Assembly: GCA_017474845.1 (NCBI GenBank)
Contig: JAFVGS010000069.1
Span: 1-41,369, forward strand
From: Prevotella sp.
GTDB taxonomy: Bacteria; Bacteroidota; Bacteroidia; Bacteroidales; Bacteroidaceae
Length of the DNA stretch: 41,369 bases
Direction: 5' to 3'
The translations under genes and the position numbers were made by a program. Below are positions 1 to 7,600 of this stretch, in pieces. Under the pieces are notes generated by a model that searched no databases, was not told the DNA's origin, and saw only the letters and a program-made list of their open reading frames with translations. How positions within the stretch are numbered: the stretch's first letter is position 1; each line of letters starts with the position of its first letter.

Positions 1-7
1 CGACGCT

Positions 8-67
8 CCGCAGGGGGTGGAGGATGTCCCTCCGCTACGCTCCGGGGACATCCTCCACCCCCTGCGG
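8..67. repeat. 23-bp perfect inverted repeat with a 14-nt loop
   Basis: Bases 8-30 and 45-67 are perfect reverse complements, separated by 14 nt (TCCGCTACGCTCCG). No T-run follows on either strand, so it is not a plain intrinsic terminator. The GC-rich arms look like a dispersed palindromic element of the host. The open frame that crosses it is a by-product of the palindrome and is not called as a gene. Confidence 0.75.
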
Positions 68-262
68 GGACTCCTCCTCCCTTCCATTTTAGGGAGAGAA
101 ATTACCCCTATAGGATTGCACTTCTATCTTGAAAGTATATTCTTTGGCCGACAATACTACTTTGGCCGAGCAAAAAGAAAGGCAAAGAGGAGTCGTCGTA
201 AAATTAGATGCTGAATTAAAATCGCAAATCTTAGGGCTGCCATTTTATTATACTTGCATAGG

Positions 263-604
263 ATGGAAGCCCTAATTTCTAAAGATAAGATTAACGAAAA
301 TATGCGCCAGTCAACATTAGAACGAATGATAGTTAAGACGACTGCCTTAGAAGAGTTGGACAAGATTGGTCGGCGATATGCAAGAGGTGGTAACTATAAC
401 ATCTCGCTCCTGGCGTGGATGCGTGCAGAGGAACTGGGATGCAAGAAGTATCGAAAGAACATTACGGTGCAAATGTTCAAAGGTGACATTCATGATACTG
501 TGCGCCAACATGCTTTGAAAATGGTAAGGCAGTGGCTGGACGAAGGTGATGCTGAGGTGCAAGAGGCGTTACGACTAATAAAAGCCATCTATGGCGATGA
601 ATAA
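263..604 (+). CDS. hypothetical protein, 113 aa
   Basis: I do not recognise this protein. It is basic and helix-rich, with an acidic C-terminus (DEGDAEVQEALRLIKAIYGDE region), and has no membrane segment or signal peptide. The upstream sequence TATACTTG at 249..256 resembles the Bacteroidetes -7 box with one mismatch. The frame is open further upstream, but only from a TTG codon. ATG at 263 is chosen, and ATG at 302 is a reasonable alternative. It stands alone in the left host flank, with no functional link to its neighbours. Confidence 0.5.
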   Translation: MEALISKDKINENMRQSTLERMIVKTTALEELDKIGRRYARGGNYNISLLAWMRAEELGCKKYRKNITVQMFKGDIHDTVRQHALKMVRQWLDEGDAEVQEALRLIKAIYGDE

Positions 605-654
605 TAAGATAATCAAAGATGTTAGCTTCAAAAGTTTTTTTTCTTCACTAAGAA

Positions 655-685
655 TTTGTTATTTCAGTAAAAAGCACTATCTTTG
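655..685 (+). promoter_or_regulatory. Bacteroidetes-type promoter
   Basis: TTTG at 655..658 and TATCTTTG at 678..685 are separated by 19 bp, which fits the TTTG-N19/20-TAnnTTTG consensus. Transcription would start near 691, directly before a terminator-like hairpin. Confidence 0.6.
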
Positions 686-695
686 GACCGACAAA

Positions 696-742
696 TCCCG
701 CCCGCTTCCCATAAGAACAGCGTACCCAGCGGGACATTTTTT
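696..742 (+). terminator. terminator-like hairpin directly downstream of a promoter
   Basis: TCCCGC at 696..701 pairs with GCGGGA at 729..734. A small inner stem, CGCT/AGCG, is possible at 703..706 and 719..722. T6 follows at 737..742. Coming about 10 nt after the predicted start site, it would give an RNA of roughly 50 nt or act as an attenuator for the short frame at 753. Confidence 0.4.
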
Positions 743-752
743 GTATATAGAT

Positions 753-836
753 ATGAGATATACCAAACAAGCAATGACGCTGGCACAGCAGAAGTTGGAA
801 GAACTGGAAACAGCAAAGACATCAATAGATGAGTAG
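753..836 (+). CDS. possible 27-aa peptide
   Basis: A short frame begins at ATG 753, just after the T-run, and encodes a helical peptide (MRYTKQAMTLAQQKLEELE, then 8 more residues) ending in TAG. The amphipathic, charged composition looks more like protein than the AT-rich sequence around it. It may be a complete leader-controlled peptide or the stump of a longer lost gene. A longer in-frame version starting at 591 crosses the hairpin and is considered spurious. Confidence 0.3.
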   Translation: MRYTKQAMTLAQQKLEELETAKTSIDE

Positions 837-887
837 ATACAAATGCTGAATAAGAATTTTCAGTAGAGAGGGAAGTGATTGAAGAAA

Positions 888-1556
888 TTACCTCACGATA
901 TTTGCAGGTCGCCATTTCTCTGGCACTTCGTAACGCTTGGTGTCATCCGTCACCACATCTGGCATAATGGCATCGCGGAAACGGCGTTCATTCTTATACA
1001 TAAGAACAGGTTTACTGCTATGATGCGTAAGGTTATCTTTCAGGTCACAGCTAAAGTTTGATGGCGGGAAATAGACCTTAATTCGCTTCTCTGGATATTG
1101 CTTTTGAATGAACTCTAAGGGTGGAACAAGATCGCTGTCGGCACTGACGAGCACAATGGTATCAGTTGCATCAAGCACACAGTAGGCAATCATCCTCACG
1201 GAAATATTCACGTCGGTTTTCTTTTCTTCAGGACGCGAAATAGCATAATGACAATTGGGGCATTGGATTTGCTTGTCAAGATACTTGCCACGCACGACCT
1301 CGAAACGGTTGCCATTGATAAGCTTGTTTGCATTGAGAAAAGCACTCTGGCGACTGCTCTTTTCAGGGTTAAGCGGTGAGGCAGTAAAATAGATAACTTT
1401 CTCCACTTCCTGTCCTTCACCAAGAAAACCTTGGCAAAGTTTCACCATGTTAATCCAGTAATAGTCACCCCACTGCGGTTCGTTGCGCTTTGTGCGACGA
1501 AGACCATAGTAGAAGTTGAATCATCCGTCAATGTAGAATGTTACGCGTTGTGCCAT
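888..1556 (-). pseudogene. NYN-domain (LabA/DUF88-like) nuclease, broken by an in-frame TGA
   Basis: From ATG at 1556 the frame reads MAQRVTFYIDG, then TGA at 1523..1521, then FNFYYGLRRTKRNEPQWGD and on to 888. The NYN-family start is YIDGFNFYYG, whose Asp is a catalytic metal ligand. Removing one GAT from the local GATGAT restores the canonical text, so a 3-nt tandem duplication created the stop. Other NYN features persist: a CPNC zinc-type pair, and VLVSADSDLVP, which carries the second acidic cluster. The part after the stop could in principle start at the internal ATG at 1448, but that would lack the first catalytic strand. These proteins are PIN-like RNases. Here the gene is most likely inactive. 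Confidence 0.75.
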
Positions 1557-1576
1557 ATTGCTTATGTCTGTATAAT

Positions 1577-1599
1577 AAAAAAAGCCGTCCTCGGACGGC
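1577..1599 (-). terminator. intrinsic terminator in the leader of the NYN gene
   Basis: The arms GCCGTCC at 1584..1590 and GGACGGC at 1593..1599 form a tight 7-bp stem. Seven A residues at 1577..1583 give a T7 run on the minus strand. It lies between the minus-strand promoter at 1645..1676 and the NYN start at 1556, so it is a leader terminator (attenuator) or the end of a short RNA. Confidence 0.7.
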
Positions 1600-1604
1600 C
1601 ATGT

Positions 1605-1622
1605 CCATTCAAGAAAGAATGG
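1605..1622 (-). promoter_or_regulatory. leader hairpin preceding the attenuator-like terminator
   Basis: CCATTC at 1605..1610 and GAATGG at 1617..1622 can pair around a 6-nt loop. In the minus-strand transcript this hairpin forms before the terminator at 1577..1599. No competing antiterminator pairing was found, so a regulatory role is only suggested by position. Confidence 0.3.
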
Positions 1623-1644
1623 CGGAGCTTAATAAATTTTGTTG

Positions 1645-1676
1645 CAAAGGTAGTCTTTTTTTTCGATACTTGCAAA
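1645..1676 (-). promoter_or_regulatory. Bacteroidetes-type promoter of the NYN leader
   Basis: On the minus strand TTTG (plus CAAA at 1673..1676) and TACCTTTG (plus CAAAGGTA at 1645..1652) are separated by 20 bp, a consensus match. Transcription would begin near 1639 and meet the hairpin-T7 terminator about 40 nt later. Confidence 0.7.
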
Positions 1677-1779
1677 CATTTCGCATGAAAAGTTTGCAAG
1701 TACGAAGAAAAATATAAAATTAACACATTGATTCCTGACAGCCTTTAGATTTCAAATTACCTGGGTTGTTTTTAAGGCG

Positions 1780-1812
1780 CTGTCCGAATGCTGTCTATCA
1801 GCATTCGGACAG
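1780..1812. terminator. 14-bp perfect hairpin after the integrase remnant
   Basis: CTGTCCGAATGCTG at 1780..1793 and CAGCATTCGGACAG at 1799..1812 are perfect reverse complements with a 5-nt loop. It lies just past the 3' end of the integrase remnant. No long T-run follows on either strand, so terminator function is plausible but unproved. Confidence 0.45.
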
Positions 1813-1821
1813 TGTTGCTCT

Positions 1822-2080
1822 TTAGACTATTCCATTATCTCCCTTATTAGCTGATGACTGAATTTCCTGCTTGACTGTTGTCAAAAAATCCTCCGTGTAC
1901 TTCTTCTGGCGGTCAGAGATAATCTTACAACTGAACTGGCTTTGGCTACAATTGATTGTAACCCTGCCCATCACTGGCACGATGCCGTGGTACCCTCCCC
2001 GTGACACTCAGTCTCGTGGTCCCTCCCTTCTCCTTACCTCTGTTCACGTAGAACAATACTGAAAATGTGCTTCTACTCAT
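1822..2080 (-). pseudogene. tyrosine recombinase (integrase) remnant, N-terminal arm domain only
   Basis: From ATG at 2080 the frame reads MSRSTFSVLFYVNRGKEK, the characteristic start of Bacteroidetes tyrosine recombinases. The next family block, IVPVMGRVTINxxxSQFSCK, continues in a different frame from about 1995. Between the two blocks is an insertion of about 35 nt that looks like an imperfect tandem duplication of GGGAGGG(T)ACCACG. After FSCKI the frame runs into unrelated sequence and stops at 1822, so the core-binding and catalytic domains are absent. It is a decayed integrase of some earlier mobile element, outside the prophage ends, and is not the integration enzyme of this phage. Confidence 0.75.
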
Positions 2081-2237
2081 GTTTCCTACTCGTTTTTAAA
2101 TTCCAGCTGCAAAACTACTATCTTTTCCTGGTTCTATTGCTATGCAAAATATAGCAGTTCGCGGAATCAGAAACGGGTGGTGAGAGGTGCGCTATTATGC
2201 CCTATATTGCCTATCCGATTAACGAAGTTTAACCCGT

Positions 2238-2242
2238 CAATT
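2238..2242. repeat. candidate target-site duplication, left copy (CAATT)
   Basis: CAATT here matches CAATT at 39808..39812 just outside the opposite prophage end. Four bases (CAAT) are unambiguous. The fifth could belong either to the duplication or to the phage end. Mu itself makes a 5-bp duplication. Confidence 0.55.
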
Positions 2243-2250
2243 ATAATCCG

Positions 2251-2354
2251 CAAAACGATTTTTTCGCCGAGCCTAAAACGAAACGGTTGATATTTGCACC
2301 TCAAAAGGTAAAACGAAACGAGCAAAATCAGCCTCAAAAAATAAAACGAAACGG
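2251..2354 (+). promoter_or_regulatory. right-end transposase-binding sites (attR-side)
   Basis: Repeated motifs read inward: CAAAACGAT at 2251..2259, TAAAACGAAACGG at 2274..2286, TAAAACGAAACGA at 2309..2321, and TAAAACGAAACGG at 2342..2354. The last two share a longer unit with CCTCAAAA upstream. The site at 2274 and its neighbour CCGAGCC at 2267..2273 recur inverted at 39694..39715. The core resembles the CGAAA part of Mu's MuA site, and the closely spaced layout is like Mu's right end. Confidence 0.7.
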
Positions 2355-2393
2355 ACTTCACTTTGGCAAACACACAATTCAGAATAACACATG

Positions 2394-2430
2394 AAAGAGC
2401 CTCGAAAATCAAGCGACTTCGAGGCTCTTT
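2394..2430 (-). terminator. terminator of the methylase/TS-like operon
   Basis: AAAGAGCCTCG at 2394..2404 and CGAGGCTCTTT at 2420..2430 form an 11-bp stem just past the stop of the gene at 2451. T-rich sequence lies on both sides (CTCTTT on both strands), so it may work in either direction. It separates phage genes from the end sites. Confidence 0.7.
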
Positions 2431-2450
2431 CTGTTGTTTATAAATTCAGG

Positions 2451-3089
2451 TCAGACATTGAGGTCAAACTTTACGTTCTCATCTCCATTGAGTAAATCCT
2501 TTGTCCGCTCGATATTGTTCTCGTAGATATGAACGTTTCCGAGATTCAGCGTGATAGATTTGAGAGGCAAATCAATCTGTCGAGCCATCAAATAGAGATG
2601 GTAAATATCAGAAGGCAAACCCAAATTAGCGTCGCTGCTTCTTTGGTAAGCGGACACGACAAGTTCACCTTCATCAATCTGGAACTGAACCAAACTCAAA
2701 CAAGGAGCCTGGTTACTTTCCGCATTGGTCTCACCCAGGAACAGCACATAGTTCTTGCTGTTGCGCTTCTCGCGGTTTATCTTCGCAATGAGCGGTGGCA
2801 GCTTCTCGAAGTAGGTCGGGTAGCTGTTCACCAGAACAGAGCCGCAATAGTCCCACCAGTTGATGCCAACGTCACGGTATCGTTCCACGTTCCGCTCACC
2901 CTGCATAAACAACTGCAGCTCATTCTTCAGCTTCTTTCTCGCTATGCCGTGGCTCTCGAATATGTCGAGCAGGTCGGCAGGGGCCAGTGACAACTGCTCA
3001 TTGAGCAGGTAGCGTATGTTTCCTTTCTTGTTCGTCTGGGTCTTTCCTTTCTCCAGAACCTTGCCCAGTATCTGATAGTATTTGTTCAT
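2451..3089 (-). CDS. thymidylate-synthase-family protein, candidate dCMP (hydroxy)methyltransferase
   Basis: The 212-aa product aligns by eye along most of thymidylate synthase (usually about 264 aa). Matches are YYQILGKVLEKG at the start, ELQLFMQGERNV near 57-68 (ELLWFLQGDTNI in E. coli), GINWWD near 75-80, APCLSLVQF with candidate catalytic Cys130, YQRSSDANLGLPSDI at 148-162, and GNVHIYENNIE at 184-194 with His187 and Tyr189. Asp161 replaces the TS Asn177 that reads the uracil ring. In known dCMP hydroxymethylases, and in TS mutants, Asp there favours cytosine. The His after the catalytic Cys is Leu, and the Arg pair that binds phosphate from the other subunit is not evident, so activity is uncertain. 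It follows the adenine methylase by 25 bp on the same strand, at the prophage end where Mu carries com/mom. A role in DNA modification against restriction is inferred. Confidence 0.65.
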   Translation of the reverse strand: MNKYYQILGKVLEKGKTQTNKKGNIRYLLNEQLSLAPADLLDIFESHGIARKKLKNELQLFMQGERNVERYRDVGINWWDYCGSVLVNSYPTYFEKLPPLIAKINREKRNSKNYVLFLGETNAESNQAPCLSLVQFQIDEGELVVSAYQRSSDANLGLPSDIYHLYLMARQIDLPLKSITLNLGNVHIYENNIERTKDLLNGDENVKFDLNV

Positions 3090-3114
3090 CGTTCAAACGG
3101 TTTTAGAATGTCAT

Positions 3115-3945
3115 TCAAGCGGCTTTCGTATATAGCATGATGTCCGTGTAGGAGGCGCTATAGTTCATGTGGGCGTTGAACTCACGACGCTGGCAGTCCT
3201 TGAACGGGTTGCCAAGGTCCGGGTGCTTACCCATCCAGTCGCACAGTTCAACGATAGAGGATTTGTTCGAGGTAAAATAGATGAAGCGATGTCCAGCAAG
3301 AACCGTCAGCACATCAAGGTAGTCAGACAGCTTCCAGTACATCTTGTAGGTCTTGCTGTCCGTGCTCAGATAGGGAGGGTCAACCAGGAACACCACGCCT
3401 GGCACGTCCTTGTACTGCTCAAACACCTCCCTGTAGTCGCAGGAGGTAATGGTCAGCCCGTCGAGGTAGTCCAGGCACGGTTCATAGTCGGTCGTCCTTA
3501 TATTATTATATAGTGTCTCTTTCTCCAGATCCTCGAACTCGGTAGCGTACTTCATAGAGAACATGATCGAAGAGGACAGCGTGATATAGTCGATGTAGCC
3601 GTAGTCGTGGAGGTATTTGCGGACACAGGACAGCACGCGTTCCTTTGCTTCTCCCAATATAGGCTTGTGGCGTGGAACATCCACTATCTCCCTCAGTTCT
3701 GCCAGCAGCGCATTAGTAACCGGCAATGCCTCCAACCGCTGGCAATAGCCGTCAAAGTCATTATATACCACAGTGGAATGCGGTTTCTGGCACTTGGCTA
3801 TGTGTGATAATAAGCCGGAGCCGCCAAATAGGTCCACGAAGGTCGTGCCGTCAGGGAACTGCTGGAGCACCTTGATGTACTCCTTGGCAAACATCCGCTT
3901 CTGTCCCTGGAAAGGAAGCGGTGCTGATAGATATTGCTTTCTCAT
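3115..3945 (-). CDS. D12-class DNA adenine-N6 methyltransferase (Dam-like)
   Basis: This 276-aa protein shows the D12-class order. PFQGQKRMFA is near the N-terminus, motif I DLFGGSG (S-adenosylmethionine binding) is at 38-44, and the catalytic DPPY is at 189-192. It would methylate adenine N6 in phage or host DNA. The recognition sequence cannot be read from the protein. No restriction endonuclease is nearby, so it is an orphan methylase, probably for protection or regulation. It is the first gene of a two-gene unit with the TS-like gene and has its own promoter-like TAACTTTG at 3968..3975, so it may be expressed in the lysogen. Confidence 0.9.
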   Translation of the reverse strand: MRKQYLSAPLPFQGQKRMFAKEYIKVLQQFPDGTTFVDLFGGSGLLSHIAKCQKPHSTVVYNDFDGYCQRLEALPVTNALLAELREIVDVPRHKPILGEAKERVLSCVRKYLHDYGYIDYITLSSSIMFSMKYATEFEDLEKETLYNNIRTTDYEPCLDYLDGLTITSCDYREVFEQYKDVPGVVFLVDPPYLSTDSKTYKMYWKLSDYLDVLTVLAGHRFIYFTSNKSSIVELCDWMGKHPDLGNPFKDCQRREFNAHMNYSASYTDIMLYTKAA

Positions 3946-3967
3946 TGTCTCGCTAATTTTGTCACCG

Positions 3968-3975
3968 CAAAGTTA
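3968..3975 (-). promoter_or_regulatory. -7 box upstream of the methylase/TS-like operon
   Basis: TAACTTTG on the minus strand (plus CAAAGTTA) lies 22 bp before the methylase start. No good TTTG -33 element sits at the expected spacing, only TTTCG near 3992..3996, so the promoter is half-supported. Confidence 0.4.
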
Positions 3976-4012
3976 TGGTCATTCAGCGAGACGAAAGAGG
4001 ATTCACACAGAA

Positions 4013-4255
4013 TCACACTGCACCAATCGTGCAGTGCCTTCCAAACCGCTTGATCAGGTCATATACCTTGCGCTCGCACACATGGTAACGGTCGTGGAGC
4101 ACCGACACGATGTAAGTCATCTTGTCCCCAGCCTCATGCATGCGCCTGTAGTCCTCATAAAGTGCCAGATACTGGCAGTCTTCAAGCCTGAAACCAGCCG
4201 AATTTAGCCTGTCAATAGGCTCCTTACTCAATTTTATTATCTCGTAGTAAGTCAT
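4013..4255 (-). CDS. small HTH-like phage protein, 80 aa
   Basis: The ATG at 4255 (MTYYEIIKLSKE) is chosen over an upstream TTG that would add 11 residues and lie in the folded element next door. The C-terminal half, from about residue 30, reads LYEDYRRMHEAGDKMTYIVS, then SVLHDRYHVCERKVYDLIKR. This spacing resembles the small protein at 29324..29608, which has EERIMAIIRR in the equivalent place. Both look like compact helix-turn-helix DNA-binding proteins. It lies between the tail operon terminator and the methylase promoter, and control of the modification genes (as Com controls mom in Mu) is a guess from position only. Confidence 0.6.
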   Translation of the reverse strand: MTYYEIIKLSKEPIDRLNSAGFRLEDCQYLALYEDYRRMHEAGDKMTYIVSVLHDRYHVCERKVYDLIKRFGRHCTIGAV

Positions 4256-4283
4256 TTTCAAGATTTTTTTGTACCTTTGTACC

Positions 4284-4412
4284 GCCAATCATTTATTCGA
4301 CAAAAAAATACCCTTATGGAACGGCGAAGGGCATACAGCCCCCAGCTGCGTTCCGTAAGGGTACGTCGTTAATAAATGATTGGCGTCTATATTAACAGGC
4401 TGGGGGCTTTTT
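4284..4412 (+). ncRNA. folded element, possible plus-strand small RNA with nested stems
   Basis: Three complementarities are nested. GCCAATCATTTATT (4284..4297) pairs with 4371..4384 over 14 bp. TACCCTTATGGAACG (4309..4323) pairs with 4349..4363 over 15 bp with one G-U. AGCCCCCAGC in the inner loop (4337..4346) is complementary to GCTGGGGGCT at 4399..4408, which is followed by T-rich sequence. The last pairing would form a pseudoknot or a terminator. TACCTTTG at 4272..4279 would place the transcript start at about 4284, exactly at the first stem. No good -33 element is seen. The minus-strand reading of the middle stem is a good terminator and may be its only function. Confidence 0.4.
4302..4363 (-). 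terminator. terminator of the 18-kb leftward late (tail) operon
   Basis: On the minus strand the 15-bp stem formed by 4349..4363 and 4309..4323 is followed by a T7 run (plus A7 at 4302..4308). It lies about 80 bp beyond the last frame of the tail operon and before the next minus-strand gene. Confidence 0.7.
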
Positions 4413-4445
4413 CTATGCCCACCCCCAAGGGCTTTCCGTCAGAGT

Positions 4446-4664
4446 TTATTCATCCCGATAGTCATCCGGATTGAATGCGTCTTTCTTCCGCCATCCCGCA
4501 TCCAGCGTTTCTTGGATAAAGCGCATGGCCTTCGTGTAGAAGTCCGCCAGTTCCTCCAGTCTTTCAAACACCCGATACTTCGGCTGCTAGTCAGTACCGA
4601 ACTTGAACTTCACAGGCTGGGGTTCCCCGTCCAGAGTCCCAGCATCAGCTTCCGCCCATTCCAC
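4446..4664 (-). pseudogene. small tail-fibre-associated frame interrupted by TAG
   Basis: After the tail fibre the minus strand has a second frame overlapping its last 55 nt. From a possible GTG at 4664 it reads VEWAEADAGTLDGEPQPV, then KFKFGTD, then TAG at 4589..4587, then QPKYRVFERLEELADFYTKA and on to TAA at 4448..4446. Both parts have protein-like composition and the second is a plausible amphipathic helix. No ATG start is available and the family is not recognised. It may be a fibre-assembly accessory that acquired an amber codon, a read-through product, or two chance frames. TAG ends normal genes in this phage, so the code is not changed. Confidence 0.4.
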
Positions 4665-7600
4665 ACCTTGCGCAAGGGTTGAATGGTAATTCCTTGGCTC
4701 TTTGAAAGTGCATACTGAACAACCTTCTTGATATTGCTGAGAGTCAACGCAGAAGTGTCAGAGGTCGGATTGTCTAAGTCATCAACAGCCTGAGCTGAAT
4801 GGGTGCCGAAGATAATCCATGCCCCAGCCGCGAAAGCTGCATCAACCTGTGCCTTGTAGTAGTCAACGGTTCGGGTGCTGCTGCCGAAGTTCAGGAACAT
4901 ACGGCGAATATTGAACGGGTTTTTTATTTCGGCGTTGTAAGGGTCATTGTCTGTCGTGGCTGTCAGTGCGAACTCTACCCAATTTTTTATCACGCCAACA
5001 ACATCTGAGTTGGTGCCGCTGCTGCCGGGATATACTACGCAGGAATCATTGAAGATACCAGCATCACGGAATGCCTCTATACATTTCACAAGGCTCTGCT
5101 CGCAAAACGCAGCCCCCTGATAGGTATAGCCCTGAGAACCACCAGTGTACCAACCCTTGTGAATAGGATGTAACTGAAAATGAAATCCCTCACGTTGCCA
5201 TGCTTTTATGATGTCAGCCTTGTATTGTGGAATTACTTGTGTGTCATTAGTCGGATAGTTGCTGCCACTCCAGTTTCCATCACTTGTCGGGATGACGGCA
5301 AAGTCACACTTTCCTGAAAGTTCATCACAAATAATCTTGATTTTGGCAGGATAGTTTTCGGTAATCTCGCCGCTTTCCTCGGTAATCTTGAAATCATCAT
5401 CAACCCATGAAACAGCGTATTTATTAAACTTCTCAACAAACTCTTCGTCAACAGAAGACGATGTGCCACCACCACTTGAAGGATTTAGATTCTCAATATA
5501 TCCATCGGAGTGGAAGTTTATGCGAACATATTTTGCATTTTCAGGAATATTATCACCCCAACTCAATGTCACATCCGCTTTCGATTCACTCTCTCCCATA
5601 ATATAGCCGCCTGGGGCAGTAATGACGTTCTTTTCTTCATCAAAGAAAAGGCAATACGGAGCATCAGAACCAGGTCGGCAATAGCAATTTTTGAGCACAA
5701 TATCTTCTGTGGTGCCAAAAAAGACGCTGTTGGCTGATACAAAATAATCCAACGGTATAAGGTCTGTCATGCACCAGTGCATTATTTGAGCAGCACCCGC
5801 AGTGCCTACAGAACCATTAGTTCTTATGAATTTTCCAACAGCAGTCGCAAATGGGAAAGTGTTCCTCTCAAGGGAAGACATTTTAGATGTCAAGTTATTC
5901 ACTGATGTATTAAGTCGTCCTATGTTGCCTTCAGCAGACCGCAAACGAGTTGCATCTTTGGAAATTGGGAAATTGTCAATATCAGTCACATAGTCGCCAT
6001 TTAACAGATAGTCACTGACCTTTGATGGTGCAATGTATACAGAACCACCATCTTCTAATTGTGACCAATCAACAACACAGTAACTTTCATTCGATGTCCT
6101 GATAACTTCCACCTCACCTTTCTGTTTCTGACTGTTAAAACGAAGACGTTGTGTTCCCTCACCTTCATTGAAAAAATACAAGTTAACATACCATGTGCCA
6201 TTGACATTTCTCCTGATATTCTGAATACAGAATTTAGAGGCATCATCCTCACCAAGGTCAGCAGGACTGATATATAACTCTTTGATAATTCTGTCAATAT
6301 CTCCAATCAAGGAACCAGTAGCCGATGGTTGAAAAATGCTTCTGTAATATACCTTGTTAGTCTTATCAGCCACCCCGCCGCTCTTGACAAGGTTATCACT
6401 CCCAGCAGTCGGCACATCATCGGCAGCAGCAATGGTACTCTCCAGCGTGCCAACCCGCCCATCCAACAAAGTATCAGCTTCCTCACGCAAAGAGGCCTCA
6501 TCAGAAACGGCGTTCTCACGGGCTATGGCCTCGCCATCTATGCTCTCCTGTAACGACGCACTGGCCTTTTCCAAAGCCGTAACCCTTCCATCCAACAAAT
6601 TGTCTGCGGCAACACGAAGGGCGGTTTCTGCGGCAACGGCACTCGATATGGCAGAGTTCATCTGGGCAGTAGTCGAATATCCGCCAAGGTCAACAGTGGT
6701 GGAACCTATCTGCTCCCATGAATAACGGATAACGCCGTTCTGCGTGGTCGTTATGGTGATGAACTCATCCTTGACATTCGACGTGTCGGGATTGGTGGAG
6801 GGCACAAGATATATCTTGTGCCTTGTAGAGGAAGATGCCGTGGGAAGCTGTGCTACAACAGCATATTCAAACTGGTTGATGGCATCAATAAGGGCATTGA
6901 CCTGCTCCTTTGAGTAGGTCTCCGTCTTTAGGTAATAACCAAGAAGATCGGTGCGGATGCTGGCAATGGCATTTGTAAGAAGGCTGTTGTTGACGTAGTT
7001 CCAAGGAGTCCAATCGCCAACTTCTGTCGGCAGCGTTCCACCTGACAGTTTCGCACTTCGGTAGATAAGGAAAAGGTCGCTGTCCGAATGAGCACCAGTA
7101 ATTTGACCGCTATCATCTAAAACATAGTGCGTGGCCATTACCTGCGTCACCACATGCCCCATATTGTCTGATATGACAGACATCACGCCGACCTTCAGTT
7201 TGTGCGATGTTCCATCATACACGGTATAGTATGCAGGCACACCAGACTCCGACCCTGCGAAAGCAGGATTTGGTGTCAACTGGCCACCATTAAAAATGAT
7301 GTCGTCGATGTCGTCGATGGCTATCTCGTTAAAAACAGTTCCCGACACCGCCGCCTGTGTCATAACGGCATCCGTTCCAGAGCCGGGTCGTGAGACGATG
7401 CTTACTGCACCGACTTTCTCGCCAGTGGCAAACTGAGGGTTGACTTCCGACAATCCCTCATTAAATTCTTGCCGTAGTCCGTTAAGTGCATCAAAAACAC
7501 CTCCACTTGTGATAGGTTTCTCGCTGTCCTCAGTAGGTGTTTCGTCATATCCTCCTACAATACCCTTCGCCATGATGTCGGTGGCCTTGTTGCCACGCCA

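Noticed and set aside
17-214. 65-aa open frame across the first palindrome
   Set aside because: Its first third is the palindrome itself and the rest is low-complexity; no promoter or start signal is seen.
1822-2080. Integrase remnant as this prophage's integrase
   Set aside because: It lies outside the ends, lacks the catalytic domain, and the phage carries a DDE transposase.
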